DNA from: Hymenobacter cheonanensis
GTDB taxonomy: Bacteria; Bacteroidota; Bacteroidia; Cytophagales; Hymenobacteraceae
NCBI RefSeq assembly: GCF_030581075.1
Contig: NZ_JAUQSW010000002.1
Coordinates: 62,001-126,000 of the forward strand
Reading direction: 5' to 3'
DNA: 64,000 nucleotides
Both the position numbers and the translations under genes were made by a program. A model generated the notes under the pieces. It had not been told where the DNA came from and did not search any database. It saw only the letters and a program-made list of their open reading frames with translations. Positions 1 through 8,926 of this stretch are shown here, piece by piece (within the stretch, counting starts at the first letter, position 1; every line of letters begins with the position of its first letter).

Positions 1-392
1 CAACTGGGCTTTCAACAACTGGCGGATGGGAAACATGGCGGAAACGGGTTTGAACTATGCTACAATCAGCAGTGGGCTGCCCCAATGCAGCAGCCCCGAA
101 CCTACTGCCGCCGGGCGGCTGCGCCGTAGTGCGCTACCTGGCTATACGCCCGGCAACGGGCAATTGTTGAGGCCGATAACAAGTGGCTCTTTCAATGGTC
201 CCAAACTTACTGTTCAGCTAGAAATAAGAGCCGCTAGCCGATTAAACGCTGCCATTGCCGCTAATTAATGTGACTTTTTCATAATATTGCACAGTAGCTA
301 GGCCTATTGGCTGGGTAATATATAACAAAAACAAGTTTAAGTAGCAATTTTCCTCAATTGCTAATCCAACCTTCATTCTAACCACTACGCAG
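1..392. other. Left-edge stretch without a confident gene
   Basis: Frame 2 is open from the window edge to a TAA at 266-268, so the tail of a gene that starts to the left cannot be excluded. The translation has no recognisable motif and its codon use is less GC-biased than that of the surrounding genes. Bases 270-390 are AT-richer. They hold a small perfect inverted repeat, TAGCAATT at 342-349 and AATTGCTA at 356-363. I see no convincing TAnnTTTG promoter box here. Confidence 0.25.
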
Positions 393-701
393 TTGCCACA
401 ACCCTATTCCAAGTCGTCTTCGCTCAGCCAGTTTCTGTACCAGATAGCGGAAAAATGGCAAGGGGTAAAACTTCGCCGCCCTTCAGCGCAGCCTCACCCC
501 ACGGAAAGCGCGGCCTGGCAGCAGCTGCTAGCCCTTTCTACCGACCTGCTGGAAGTAACGATAACCGTGCAGGACAAAGCATCGCTCGCCACGTTTTTGA
601 CGACGCTGCACGGCGATATTCAGCACGAGTATCGGTTTCAGCGCCCATCGGCGCAACACGCCTGGCAGCTGGTGCAGCACTGGAACCCGTTGGCTTGCTA
701 A
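393..701 (+). CDS. Hypothetical protein, 102 aa
   Basis: This is a short ORF with a TTG start and a TAA stop that I do not recognise. The codon use resembles real genes of the window, with GC-ending Leu, Gln and Ala codons. The protein is soluble, with no signal peptide or membrane segment. It is rich in Gln, His, Trp and Ser. A helical middle part lies around residues 38-75, and two similar phrases (RRPSAQPH and QRPSAQHA) sit near residues 28 and 83. It stands alone upstream of the convergent aldo/keto reductase, from which a minus-strand terminator separates it. The start is uncertain because no ATG is available. The coding call rests on composition only. Confidence 0.5.
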   Translation: MPQPYSKSSSLSQFLYQIAEKWQGVKLRRPSAQPHPTESAAWQQLLALSTDLLEVTITVQDKASLATFLTTLHGDIQHEYRFQRPSAQHAWQLVQHWNPLAC

Positions 702-727
702 CCTGGCTGCCGCTGCGGCCCGGCCAT

Positions 728-764
728 CAAAAAGCCCCGCCGGCCGGGGCCAACGGGGCGGGTT
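728..764 (-). terminator. Rho-independent terminator of the aldo/keto reductase gene
   Basis: Read on the minus strand, a GC hairpin (arms 755-764 and 732-741) is followed by a run of five T. It lies 40-75 bp past the stop codon of the minus-strand reductase. Confidence 0.65.
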
Positions 765-803
765 AAGCTGGCACAGCAGCTGTGGTGCGCAGGCTGTTTT
801 TAG

Positions 804-1655
804 CTAGGCCTTGATTTTATCGAGCGAGGCCATATCCTCGGCCGACAGCTGAATATCGGCCGTTTTCATGTTCTCCTCCAGGTGCTTCACCTTCGAGGTG
901 CCGGGAATGAGCAGGATGTTGGGCGAGTGGTGCAGCAGCCAGCTCAGGGCAATTTGCTGCGGCGTGGCGCCATGCTTTTGGGCTAGGGTATCGAGGGCGG
1001 CCAGGGCCTCCTTGTTGCCACCCGACAGCGGGTACCACGGAATGAAGGCCATGTTTTGCGCGCGGGTATAGTCGAGCACGGCCTCCCACTTGCGGTTATC
1101 GACCGAGTACATATTCTGTACCGACACCACCGGGAAAAACTCCTGGGCCTTTTTAATCTGGTTGACATCGACTTCGGAAAGGCCTATGTGCTTCACGAGG
1201 CCATCCTGCTGGGCCTTTTTCAGAAAATTGAAGGTGTCTTCTACCGGCACGTTCGGGTCGATGCGGTGCAATTGGTAGAGGTCAATCTGCTCCACCTTCA
1301 GGCGCTTGAGGCTGCCGTGCAGCGCTTCTTCGAGGTGCTTGGGGCTGGCATCGACGGGCCACTGGTTGGGCCCCGTGCGCAGCAGGCCGCCTTTGGTGGC
1401 AATAACAACGTTGTTGTAAGGATGCAGCGCCTCGGCAATCAGCTCTTCCGATACGTTGGGGCCGTAGCTATCGGCAGTATCAATGAAATCGACGCCCAGC
1501 TCTACGGCGCGTTTCAGCACCCGAATGCTTTCGGCATGGTCCTGGGGCGGACCCCAGATGCCGTCGCCGGTAATGCGCATGGCGCCGTAGCCCAAGCGGT
1601 TTACGGTAAGGTCGCCGCCGATAGTGAAGGTGGCGGGATAGGTGGTAGTTGCCAT
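804..1655 (-). CDS. Aldo/keto reductase
   Basis: NAD(P)H-dependent oxidoreductase of the aldo/keto reductase superfamily, expected to reduce aldehydes or ketones in the cytoplasm; the substrate is unknown. The (beta/alpha)8 barrel family features are visible. The catalytic tetrad is D59 (FIDTADSYG), Y64, K88 (IATKGG) and H130 (YQLHRID). The late motif IPGTSKVKHLEEN, near residues 251-263, is the usual NADP-binding end of the barrel. The length of 283 aa is normal for short bacterial members such as the YajO/Tas-like group. The ATG start directly precedes the first beta strand. It is transcribed alone, downstream of dxs on the same strand, with a 110-bp gap that contains a 13-bp hairpin. No transfer signs are seen. 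Confidence 0.9.
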   Translation of the reverse strand: MATTTYPATFTIGGDLTVNRLGYGAMRITGDGIWGPPQDHAESIRVLKRAVELGVDFIDTADSYGPNVSEELIAEALHPYNNVVIATKGGLLRTGPNQWPVDASPKHLEEALHGSLKRLKVEQIDLYQLHRIDPNVPVEDTFNFLKKAQQDGLVKHIGLSEVDVNQIKKAQEFFPVVSVQNMYSVDNRKWEAVLDYTRAQNMAFIPWYPLSGGNKEALAALDTLAQKHGATPQQIALSWLLHHSPNILLIPGTSKVKHLEENMKTADIQLSAEDMASLDKIKA

Positions 1656-1677
1656 TTTGTGGAAAAGGTAGTAGCGT

Positions 1678-1711
1678 GAACGCCACCGGCTATAACTAGC
1701 CGGTGGCGTTC
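1678..1711. repeat. 13-bp perfect hairpin between dxs and the reductase
   Basis: GAACGCCACCGGC at 1678-1690 is the exact reverse complement of 1699-1711, with an 8-nt loop. No T-run follows on the minus strand. It may still slow or stop transcription leaving dxs, or act in the leader of the reductase mRNA. Confidence 0.55.
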
Positions 1712-1765
1712 AGTAAGACAATTCAACAAAGCGTTTGTTCGGAGGCTGGCCCCGCTGCTGCGGGC

Positions 1766-3706
1766 CTAGCGTAGCGCCAGCGCCGCGGCAGTTACCTGCG
1801 CACTTAATTCGCGCACGGCCCGGGCAATGCCGTCGGCGTCGAAGCCGCATTCCTTATAGAGCTGGTCCTGGGTGCCGTGCTCCACCACGCGGTCGGGGAT
1901 GCCGAGGCGGCGCACGGGCAGGTGCTGGCCGTGGTCGGCCAAAAACTCCAGCACGGCCGAGCCGAAGCCGCCGGGCAGGCAGCCATCCTCTACCGTCACA
2001 ATGGCGCGGTAGCGGCGGGCCACGGCCAGCAGCATTTCCTCATCGAGCGGCTTGCAGAAGCGCATGTCGTAGTGGCCCGCGCTGAGGCCTTCGGCGGCCA
2101 GGGCCTCGGTGGCTTTCACGGCGTAATTGCCGATGTGGCCGATGCTGAGCACGGCCACGCCGCCCGCCTCACCCTCGCGCACCACGCGGCCCGTGCCGAT
2201 GGCCACGCGCTGCAACGGCGTGCGCCACACGGGCATCACCCCCTCGCCGCGCGGGTAGCGGATGCTGAACGGCCCGGCGTTTTCAGGCAATTGGGCGGTG
2301 TACATGAGGTTGCGCAGCTCTTGTTCGTTCATGGGGGCGCTCACTACCACATTGGGGATGCTACGCATGTAGGCCAGGTCGTAGCTGCCGTGGTGCGTGG
2401 GCCCGTCGGCCCCGGCAAAGCCGGCGCGGTCGAGGCAGAACACCACGTGCAGGTTTTGCAGCGCCACATCGTGCACCACCTGGTCGTAGCCGCGCTGCAT
2501 AAACGACGAGTAGATGTTGCAAAACGGCACCAACCCCTGCGTGGCCAGCCCCGCCGAAAACGTGACGGCGTGCTGCTCGGCAATGCCCACGTCGAAGGCG
2601 CGCTCGGGCATGGCCGCCATCATGATATTCAAGGACGAGCCGCTGGGCATGGCGGGCGTCACGCCCATTATCTTGTCGTTGGCCTCGGCCAGCTCCAGCA
2701 GCGTGTGGCCGAAGACATCCTGGTACTTCGGCGGCTGAGGGGTGGAGGGGACTTTGGTGAAAATCTCGCCCGTAATCTTGTCAAACAAACCCGGCGCGTG
2801 CCACAGCGTCTGGTCTTTTTCGGCTAGGGCGTAGCCCTTGCCCTTCACCGTCACGCAGTGCAGCAGCTTGGGGCCTGGAATGGATTTCAGGTCATTGAGC
2901 ACCGCTACCAGGTGCTGCACGTCGTGCCCATCGACGGGGCCGAAGTAGCGGAAATTCAACGCCTCAAATAAGTTGCTCTGCTTCAGCAGGGTAGCCTTCA
3001 TAGCGGCCTCTACTTTGCGGGCAATCTGCTGGGGGTTGGGGCCAAACTTGGAGAGCTTGCCCAGCACGTTCCACAGCTCGTCGCGCACTTTGTTGTAGGT
3101 GCGCGAGGTGGTGATGTCGGTTAGGTACTCCTTGAGCGCACCCACGTTGGGGTCGATGCTCATGCAATTGTCGTTGAGCACGACAATCATGTTGTTACGA
3201 ATATCGCCGGCGTGGTTGAGCGCCTCGAAGCTCATGCCGGCCGTCATAGCCCCATCGCCAATTACGGCAATGTGCTGGCGGTCAAACTCTTTCTTGTAAT
3301 CAGAAGCCACGGCCATGCCCAGCGCCGCCCCGATGCTGGTGCTGCTGTGGCCCACGCCAAAGGCATCGTAGGGGCTCTCACTGCGCTTCGGGAAGCCCGA
3401 CATGCCGCCGTAGCGGCGGTTGGTGGGAAAGCGGTCGCGCCGGCCGGTCAATATCTTGTGGCCGTAGGCCTGGTGGCCCACATCCCACACTAGCTGGTCG
3501 TAGGGCGTGTTGAAGACGTAGTGCAGCGCTACCGATAGCTCCACGACCCCTAGCGAGGCGCCGAAGTGGCCGCCGTAGATGCTCACCGTATCGATAATGA
3601 ACTCGCGCAGCTCTTGGCTGACTTGCACTAACTGCTCGGGGGCGAGCTTCTTAAGGTCGTCGGGCGAGGCTATCGCCGCCAGGAGCGGGCCGGGTTCAAT
3701 TATCAT
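1766..3706 (-). CDS. dxs: 1-deoxy-D-xylulose-5-phosphate synthase
   Basis: Thiamine-diphosphate enzyme that condenses pyruvate and glyceraldehyde 3-phosphate to DXP, the first step of the MEP isoprenoid pathway and a source for thiamine and pyridoxal. It is full length at 646 aa. Visible motifs include YGGHFGASLG with H47 and the ThDP-binding GDGAMTAG (150-157) running to NDN (178-180). Further on are YFGPVDGHD in the linker, GIAEQHAV with the catalytic Glu in the pyrimidine-binding domain, and DRAGFAGADGPTHHG. The C-terminal transketolase domain ends near residue 630. The ATG start is 253 bp from the divergent TonB-dependent receptor start. No other MEP gene is near. Confidence 0.97.
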   Translation of the reverse strand: MIIEPGPLLAAIASPDDLKKLAPEQLVQVSQELREFIIDTVSIYGGHFGASLGVVELSVALHYVFNTPYDQLVWDVGHQAYGHKILTGRRDRFPTNRRYGGMSGFPKRSESPYDAFGVGHSSTSIGAALGMAVASDYKKEFDRQHIAVIGDGAMTAGMSFEALNHAGDIRNNMIVVLNDNCMSIDPNVGALKEYLTDITTSRTYNKVRDELWNVLGKLSKFGPNPQQIARKVEAAMKATLLKQSNLFEALNFRYFGPVDGHDVQHLVAVLNDLKSIPGPKLLHCVTVKGKGYALAEKDQTLWHAPGLFDKITGEIFTKVPSTPQPPKYQDVFGHTLLELAEANDKIMGVTPAMPSGSSLNIMMAAMPERAFDVGIAEQHAVTFSAGLATQGLVPFCNIYSSFMQRGYDQVVHDVALQNLHVVFCLDRAGFAGADGPTHHGSYDLAYMRSIPNVVVSAPMNEQELRNLMYTAQLPENAGPFSIRYPRGEGVMPVWRTPLQRVAIGTGRVVREGEAGGVAVLSIGHIGNYAVKATEALAAEGLSAGHYDMRFCKPLDEEMLLAVARRYRAIVTVEDGCLPGGFGSAVLEFLADHGQHLPVRRLGIPDRVVEHGTQDQLYKECGFDADGIARAVRELSAQVTAAALALR

Positions 3707-3958
3707 CGGGGCAGGCAGAAAATGAGCGCGGTAGCGAACCGCCGGGCCCGCGTAAGAGATTGGCTGGCCGACCTCAAAGATACGACAACCACGGTTGGGC
3801 GGTTGTGCGCCGCGCCGCCAAAAAACGCGCCGGGCTGGGCCAGCACAATCGGCGCTGTAGCTGGCTTAGTCGGCAGAAGAAAGGCTTCGGCCGACCATTT
3901 GCTAAAAACCAGGCCTAGCAGTGCAACTATTGTGGGCCGTTCGCGCACTTTGGCCGTT

Positions 3959-6900
3959 ATGCATTTTATGAACAAGCCTACTTTCCCCACCGCCCTGCTA
4001 CTGGCGATGGCTGCCGCTAGCCCCTTACTGGCCCAGGCGCAGGCGGGGGGCCGCCCCGCTGCCCCGGCCGCCGCGCCGCGCACCAGTGGCCGCATCAGCG
4101 GCACTATAACCGACGCGACCACGGGCAAGCCCGTGTCGTACGCCACCGTCAACGTCATCAACCCGGCCACCAACAGCCCCGTGAATGGCGGCGTGGCCGG
4201 CGACGACGGCAAGTTTGTGCTGCCCGTGCCGGCCGGCACCTACCGCATCGAGGTGAGCTTTATCGGCTACACCACGCAGGTGCGCAACGGCGTAACGGTG
4301 CCCGCCACCGGGGGCAACGTGGCCCTGGGCACCCTAGCGCTGGCCGCCGCCGCCCAAAAGCTGGGCGAAGTAGTGGTGACGGGCAAAAAGCCCCTCATTG
4401 AGGAGCGCGTGGACCGCACCATCTACAACGCCGACGTGGACAAGACGACGGCCGGCGGCGACGCCACCGACGTGCTCAAGCGCGTGCCGCTGCTGAGCGT
4501 GGACCTGGACGGCAACGTGAGTTTGCGCGGCAGCCAGAACATTCGGGTGCTGATTAACAACAAGCCCAGCACCATTGCGGCCAGCAGCGTGGCCGATGCC
4601 TTGAAACAGATTCCGGCCGACCAGATTCAGACGGTGGAGGTAATTACCTCGCCCTCGGCTAAGTACGACGCCGAAGGCTCGGGTGGTATTATCAACATCG
4701 TGACGAAGACGAATAACCTGAAGGGCGGCTCGCTGGGTATTAACACCGGGGTAGGCAACCGGGGCACCAACCTGGGCCTGAACGGCAACTACCGCAACAA
4801 CAAGTTTGGGATAAGCCTGGGGGGCTTTGGGCGGGCTAGCTACAACCAGCCGGGTAGCTTCGAAAACTCGCAGACCAGCGTGGCCTTGGCCAGTAGCACA
4901 ATCCCGGCTACCAGCACAACCCCGGCCAGGACGATAAATGCCGGCGACCGCACCACCACCGCGCAAAATGCCGACACCCGCCGCAACGATGCCTTTGGGC
5001 GCTACACGCTAGGCCTGACCTACGACTTCGATAAGCACAACTCGCTGGCCGGCTCGCTGGCCTACGGGGTGCGCAACTCGGACAACTACCAGGATGGCCT
5101 GCTGACCCGCACCGCTCTCAGAAACGACCCGCTGACGCCTAGCACGCTGCGCGACGTGGTATCAACCAACAACTCGAATACCGTCGACGCCAGCCTCAAC
5201 TTTACGCACACCTACCAGACCGAGCAGCGCGAGCTAAGCGTGCTGACGCTCTTTAGCCGCAACAACCAGACGAACAACTTCACCAACAGCGTTTTCGACC
5301 CTAGCGACTTGTCGAAAAGCAAGTACCAGGGCCAGCTCGGCAACAACAACGACAGCTACAACGAGGAATACACCGGCCAGCTTGACTACCAGACGCCAAC
5401 CGTGAAAAACCAGCTCCTGGAGCTGGGCGCCAAAGACATTGTGCGCCGAGTGAACAGCGACTACAGCTACTTCTACGATGCTTCGCAGGCGCCGGCTGCC
5501 GGCTCGCCATCGCTCAACAACTCGTTCCGCTACCGCCAGAACGTGGCGGCCGCCTACGCCACCTACACCATCGGGCTGCCCAAGGGCTTTACCGTGAAGC
5601 CGGGCGTGCGCTACGAATACACCTCTATCTCGGCCGATTTCACCAACGGCGCCGGTGTGAACACGCAGCCCGATATTCCGAACTACTACATCGTGGCACC
5701 GAGCATCAACCTCTCGCGCAAGCTGGAGAATGGCAACGTGCTGAAGCTGTCGTACAACCTGCGCATTCAGCGCCCGTCGCTGCAATTTCTGAACCCCAAC
5801 GTGCAGGCTAGCAACCCGCTGAATGCCTCGGCCGGTAACCCCGAGCTGCGCCCCGAAAAAACCAACAATTTTGAGCTAGGCTACAGCACCACCGTCAAGC
5901 AGAAGGTCAACCTGAACCTGACGGCCTTCGTGCGCAGCACCAACAACGCCATCCAAACGGTGCGCGTGCCGCTGCCCGACTCGCTCAACCCCAACCGCAT
6001 TCAGGGCGCTTTGCTGAGCACCTTCCGCAACGCGGGCACCGAGAATGCCTACGGCGGCAGCCTCTTCGCAGGGTCCAACACGGGCAAGCTTTCGCTCAAT
6101 GGCAGCGTGGACGTGTACTACGCCGTGCTGCGCAACAACGACGACAGCAAGCTCTACAACTCCAGCAACCAGGGCTTTGTGGTGAATGCCAGGGCCTTTG
6201 GCTCGTATGACCTGGGCAAGAGCTACTCGCTCCAGCTCTTCGGCTTCTACCGCGGCCAGCAAGTGCAGCTGCAAGGCACCCAAAGCGGCTTTGGCATCTA
6301 CAGCCTGAGCCTGCAAAAGAGCTTTGCCGAGAAGCGCGGCAGCATCGGCTTTGGGGCGGAGAACTTCTTCACCGGCAGCATTAACATTCGCACCAACGTA
6401 GCCACGCCCTATGTGGACAGCTACGCCTACAACGGCGTGAATGTGCCCATCAACGGCCCGGTACTGAGCCAGAACAGCAGCAACGTTATTCACAACCTGA
6501 ACTTCAAAATCAACTTCAGCTACCGCATCGGCAAGCTCACGGCTGGCGACACTGGCCGCCGTGGCAAGGGCGTGAACAACGACGACCTGAAAGAAGGCGG
6601 CGACGCCGGCGGCGGCATTGGCGGCGGCGAAATGGGCGGCGGTGCTGGTGCCGGCGGCGCTGGTGGCGCGGGCGGTGCCCGCCCGGCCGGTGGCCAGCGC
6701 CCCGGTGGCTACCCTGGTGCGGGCCAGCGCCCCGCCGGGGTTCGCCCGGCCGGGGCCGACTCGACACGCCGCGCCATCCCGGCCGACTCGCTGCAGCAAC
6801 TGCGCAACCAATCGGCGCAGCCTACCGGCAACCCCGGCACCCCGGCCTCGGCCGCGCCCGGTAGCACCGCGCCGGCTAGCCCGGCCCTGGCCGCGCCCAC

Positions 6901-7051
6901 CCAGCAGCCTGCTGATAGCTCGGCTACCAAGCCCGCCGCGTCGCCGGCCGTGAAGCCCGGCAGCACGACCTCGCCGGTGGGGCCGCCCTCGCCGGGTACT
7001 ACCTCGCCCAGCGGCATCACGCCGGCCGGCAGTCCGGGCGGGCGGCCCTAG
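3959..7051 (+). CDS. TonB-dependent outer-membrane receptor with carboxypeptidase-regulatory N-domain and disordered C-tail
   Basis: Outer-membrane beta-barrel receptor of the Bacteroidota type, expected to import a ligand with energy from TonB/ExbBD; the ligand is unknown. I choose the ATG at 3959 because a clear signal peptide follows (MHFMNKPTFPTALLLAMAAA, cleaved after AQAQA). The frame stays open further upstream to 3722 but reads as non-coding. A CarboxypepD_reg-like domain ([20 protein letters not shown]) covers about residues 45-130. A plug domain (VLKRVPLLSVDLDGNVSLRG, then VITSPSAKYDAEGSGGIINI) covers about 150-250, and a barrel runs to about residue 860 (NFKINFSYRIGKL). After the barrel come about 165 residues of Gly-rich, then Pro/Ala/Ser/Thr-rich sequence, where most such barrels stop. 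There is no SusD partner next to it, so it is not a SusC/D pair. Confidence 0.9.
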   Translation: MHFMNKPTFPTALLLAMAAASPLLAQAQAGGRPAAPAAAPRTSGRISGTITDATTGKPVSYATVNVINPATNSPVNGGVAGDDGKFVLPVPAGTYRIEVSFIGYTTQVRNGVTVPATGGNVALGTLALAAAAQKLGEVVVTGKKPLIEERVDRTIYNADVDKTTAGGDATDVLKRVPLLSVDLDGNVSLRGSQNIRVLINNKPSTIAASSVADALKQIPADQIQTVEVITSPSAKYDAEGSGGIINIVTKTNNLKGGSLGINTGVGNRGTNLGLNGNYRNNKFGISLGGFGRASYNQPGSFENSQTSVALASSTIPATSTTPARTINAGDRTTTAQNADTRRNDAFGRYTLGLTYDFDKHNSLAGSLAYGVRNSDNYQDGLLTRTALRNDPLTPSTLRDVVSTNNSNTVDASLNFTHTYQTEQRELSVLTLFSRNNQTNNFTNSVFDPSDLSKSKYQGQLGNNNDSYNEEYTGQLDYQTPTVKNQLLELGAKDIVRRVNSDYSYFYDASQAPAAGSPSLNNSFRYRQNVAAAYATYTIGLPKGFTVKPGVRYEYTSISADFTNGAGVNTQPDIPNYYIVAPSINLSRKLENGNVLKLSYNLRIQRPSLQFLNPNVQASNPLNASAGNPELRPEKTNNFELGYSTTVKQKVNLNLTAFVRSTNNAIQTVRVPLPDSLNPNRIQGALLSTFRNAGTENAYGGSLFAGSNTGKLSLNGSVDVYYAVLRNNDDSKLYNSSNQGFVVNARAFGSYDLGKSYSLQLFGFYRGQQVQLQGTQSGFGIYSLSLQKSFAEKRGSIGFGAENFFTGSINIRTNVATPYVDSYAYNGVNVPINGPVLSQNSSNVIHNLNFKINFSYRIGKLTAGDTGRRGKGVNNDDLKEGGDAGGGIGGGEMGGGAGAGGAGGAGGARPAGGQRPGGYPGAGQRPAGVRPAGADSTRRAIPADSLQQLRNQSAQPTGNPGTPASAAPGSTAPASPALAAPTQQPADSSATKPAASPAVKPGSTTSPVGPPSPGTTSPSGITPAGSPGGRP

Positions 7052-7083
7052 TCCGCCAGCACCGCTACCAGCCTGGTTGAATT

Positions 7084-7124
7084 AAAAGGGGCCTGCCGCG
7101 TTTGTCGTGGCAGGCCCCTTTTTT
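7084..7124 (+). terminator. Rho-independent terminator of the TonB-dependent receptor
   Basis: A 14-bp near-perfect stem (7084-7097 with 7109-7122) is followed by T residues to 7124. It lies 33 bp after the receptor stop codon. Confidence 0.85.
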
Positions 7125-7171
7125 GCTTTATGGCTTATTCACGGTTGGCGGCGTGGGCCGAAGGAGACGCT

Positions 7172-7179
7172 TACTTTTG
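7172..7179 (+). promoter_or_regulatory. Bacteroidota -7 box of the flippase-like gene
   Basis: TACTTTTG matches TAnnTTTG and ends 20 bp before the ATG at 7200. The nearest upstream TTG is at 7145-7147, 24 bp away, slightly longer than usual. The box supports 7200 as the start codon, since the longer frame from 7107 would begin inside the terminator. Confidence 0.55.
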
Positions 7180-7199
7180 TCCTATCTTTTCCACTTTCT

Positions 7200-8309
7200 A
7201 TGCCGATAGCTCCCCCTCCGCCGGTTCCGGCCCGCCCCGATGCCGACCTGCTGCACCAGCTGCGGCCTTCGCGCATTGTGGTGCCCGCCCTGATTGGCCT
7301 GAGCGTGGTGGCGTTTTTATTCTGGCGCTCTTACAAGCCCGGCGACCTCGCCCCGCTGCTGCACGCCAAATGGCAGTGGCTGTTTATTACGCTGCTGGTG
7401 CTGTGGGCCCGCGACCTGGGCTACATCTACCGTATTCGCAGCATTTCGGAAAAAGAGCTGAGCTGGCGCCAGGCCTTCGGCGTTATTGTGGTGTGGGAGT
7501 TTGCCTCGTGCGTACTGCCTTCGGCGGCGGGCGGCACGGCGGCGGCCCCGGTTATCCTCACCCGCGAGGGTATTCCGCTGGGTAAAGCCATTGCCTACAC
7601 CATCGTCACGGCGTTTCTCGACAACCTGTACTACGTGCTCATGGTGCCCCTGGTGGTGTGGCTGGCCGGCGATGGCTTGTACCCGCACGGCCTGCAATCG
7701 GCGTTTGTGCAAACGCTACGGGCCATTTTTATTTTCAGCTACGTGGCAGTTTCGGCCTACTCGGGGCTGCTCCTGTACGCCCTGTTTATCAATCCGCGCT
7801 CGGTGCGCCGCCTGCTGGTGCGCCTCGCTTCGCTGCGGGTGCTGCGGCGGTTTCGGCGGCTAGCCTACCGCCAGGGCCAGGAAATGGTGCTGGCCTCGGC
7901 GCACCTGCGCGGCGCGGGCGCGGCCTACTGGTGGCGCGCTAGCCTCAGCACCGTGTTTGTGTGGACGGCCCGCTACGCCGTTATCGGCTGCCTCATTGGC
8001 GCGTTTGCACCCATGACCACGGGCACGTTCCTGTTCATCTTCGCCCGCAATATCACCTACAAAGTCATTCTGCTGCTGGCCATTACGCCCGGCGGCGCGG
8101 GCATTGCCGAAGGCGCGTTCCCGACCTTTTTCGGCCGTTTCATGGGTTCGGCGTCTATGACGAGCTTCTTGGTACTGCTCTACCGCATCGTTACCTACTA
8201 CTTCTACCTGGCCCTGGGCGTACTTTACCTGCCGCGCTGGCTGGCTGGCCAGGCTGGCCCCGCCGCTCCTAAAAAAAGCCCCGCTCCGGTTACGGAGCGA
8301 GGCCTTTAG
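7200..8309 (+). CDS. Flippase-like / lysylphosphatidylglycerol synthase transmembrane family protein
   Basis: Integral inner-membrane protein of the UPF0104 (YbhN/AglD-like, LPG_synthase_TM) family, whose members are thought to flip lipids or anchor lipid-modifying domains. I count about eight hydrophobic segments across 369 aa. These include VVPALIGLSVVAFLF near the N-terminus and FLFIFARNITYKVILLLAI followed by TPGGAGIAEGAFPTFF, the typical conserved Pro-Gly-Gly-x-Gly-x-x-E loop of this family near residue 300. There is no fused soluble domain, so it is the membrane part only. The last 13 residues (after PAAP, KKSPAPVTERGL) are encoded by a terminator hairpin serving the convergent gene. 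Substrate unknown. Confidence 0.85.
   Translation: MPIAPPPPVPARPDADLLHQLRPSRIVVPALIGLSVVAFLFWRSYKPGDLAPLLHAKWQWLFITLLVLWARDLGYIYRIRSISEKELSWRQAFGVIVVWEFASCVLPSAAGGTAAAPVILTREGIPLGKAIAYTIVTAFLDNLYYVLMVPLVVWLAGDGLYPHGLQSAFVQTLRAIFIFSYVAVSAYSGLLLYALFINPRSVRRLLVRLASLRVLRRFRRLAYRQGQEMVLASAHLRGAGAAYWWRASLSTVFVWTARYAVIGCLIGAFAPMTTGTFLFIFARNITYKVILLLAITPGGAGIAEGAFPTFFGRFMGSASMTSFLVLLYRIVTYYFYLALGVLYLPRWLAGQAGPAAPKKSPAPVTERGL
8270..8307 (-). terminator. Terminator of the minus-strand lipoprotein, inside the 3' end of the flippase-like gene
   Basis: Read on the minus strand, the stem (8297-8307 with 8277-8287, centred on CGCTCCG/CGGAGCG) is followed by seven T at 8276-8270. It is fully inside the codons of the convergent plus-strand gene. 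In the plus direction the T-run is weak. Confidence 0.7.
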
Positions 8310-8338
8310 GCGGGCATAGGCCCTAGTTAAAGTCTTGG

Positions 8339-8749
8339 CTATTTGGCTTTCAGCATCAGCTTGGCGCCGCTGGTGCCTACAAGCGTAAGCTTGTTGTCGG
8401 TCAGGGTTTCGATGTTAAAGGTGTTGCTGGTAGCGCTGCCATCGGGCGTCATCGTAATAGTTTTGGCAGCCTGGTCAAATACGTATTTGCCACTCTGTGA
8501 ACCCGAATAGCTGCCATTCGAGGCAAAGCTGATTTCCTGGTCTTTGGCCGCATCGTCCTGCTTCACTTTGTCGCCGCTGGCGTCGGTCTGCTTGTCGGTC
8601 ACCCACGCTTTGCTGCTGGTACCGTACAGCATGTTTACGCCTTCTACCTTGCCTTTGTCGCTGCCGCACGACGACACGATGAACAGCAAAGCCACCACGC
8701 TCAGCAGCGAGGCGAAGTAAGACCGGAAGGATACTGGTGAAAAGTTCAT
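8339..8749 (-). CDS. Small lipoprotein, lipocalin-like
   Basis: A 136-aa secreted lipoprotein of unknown role. Its N-terminus has a hydrophobic signal (FASLLSVVALLFIVSSC) with the lipidation Cys at residue 28. Glycine and serine follow it, so retention signals are not obvious. The remainder alternates short polar strands, for example SFASNGSYSGSQSGKYVFD and TITMTPDGS. It ends in NIETLTDNKLTLVGTSGAKLMLKAK, a pattern seen in Bacteroidota lipocalin-like (DUF4923/5004-type) lipoproteins with a small beta-barrel. The family name is inferred from the pattern only. The gene is single, converges on the flippase-like gene and shares its 3' terminator. It starts at ATG 8749, 180 bp from the divergent LysM gene. 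Confidence 0.75.
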   Translation of the reverse strand: MNFSPVSFRSYFASLLSVVALLFIVSSCGSDKGKVEGVNMLYGTSSKAWVTDKQTDASGDKVKQDDAAKDQEISFASNGSYSGSQSGKYVFDQAAKTITMTPDGSATSNTFNIETLTDNKLTLVGTSGAKLMLKAK

Positions 8750-8926
8750 AAGGAGAAAAGAAAGAGTGGTGAACGGCAGGCCAGGGTAGCCCCCGGTGCT
8801 GCTTACGCACTGCTTTTTTTTTGGTTATCCTTGGCAACCCTGCACTTTGGGGCCGCGTACAAGGCTTACAAAGCACCTCGCTTTTCGGCGGCCGCTTTTC
8901 TTTCACACTTAAAACGCACTTGTCAC

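Noticed and set aside
26..268. 80-codon open frame at the left edge
   Set aside because: No motif and less biased codon use than real genes here. It may be the end of a gene outside the window but cannot be called.
1877..2827. 316-codon plus-strand frame opposite dxs
   Set aside because: Shadow of dxs with Gly/His/Val-rich composition and no domain pattern.
3722..3958. Longer N-terminus of the TonB-dependent receptor
   Set aside because: The 79 extra residues show no domain, and a proper signal peptide begins at 3959.
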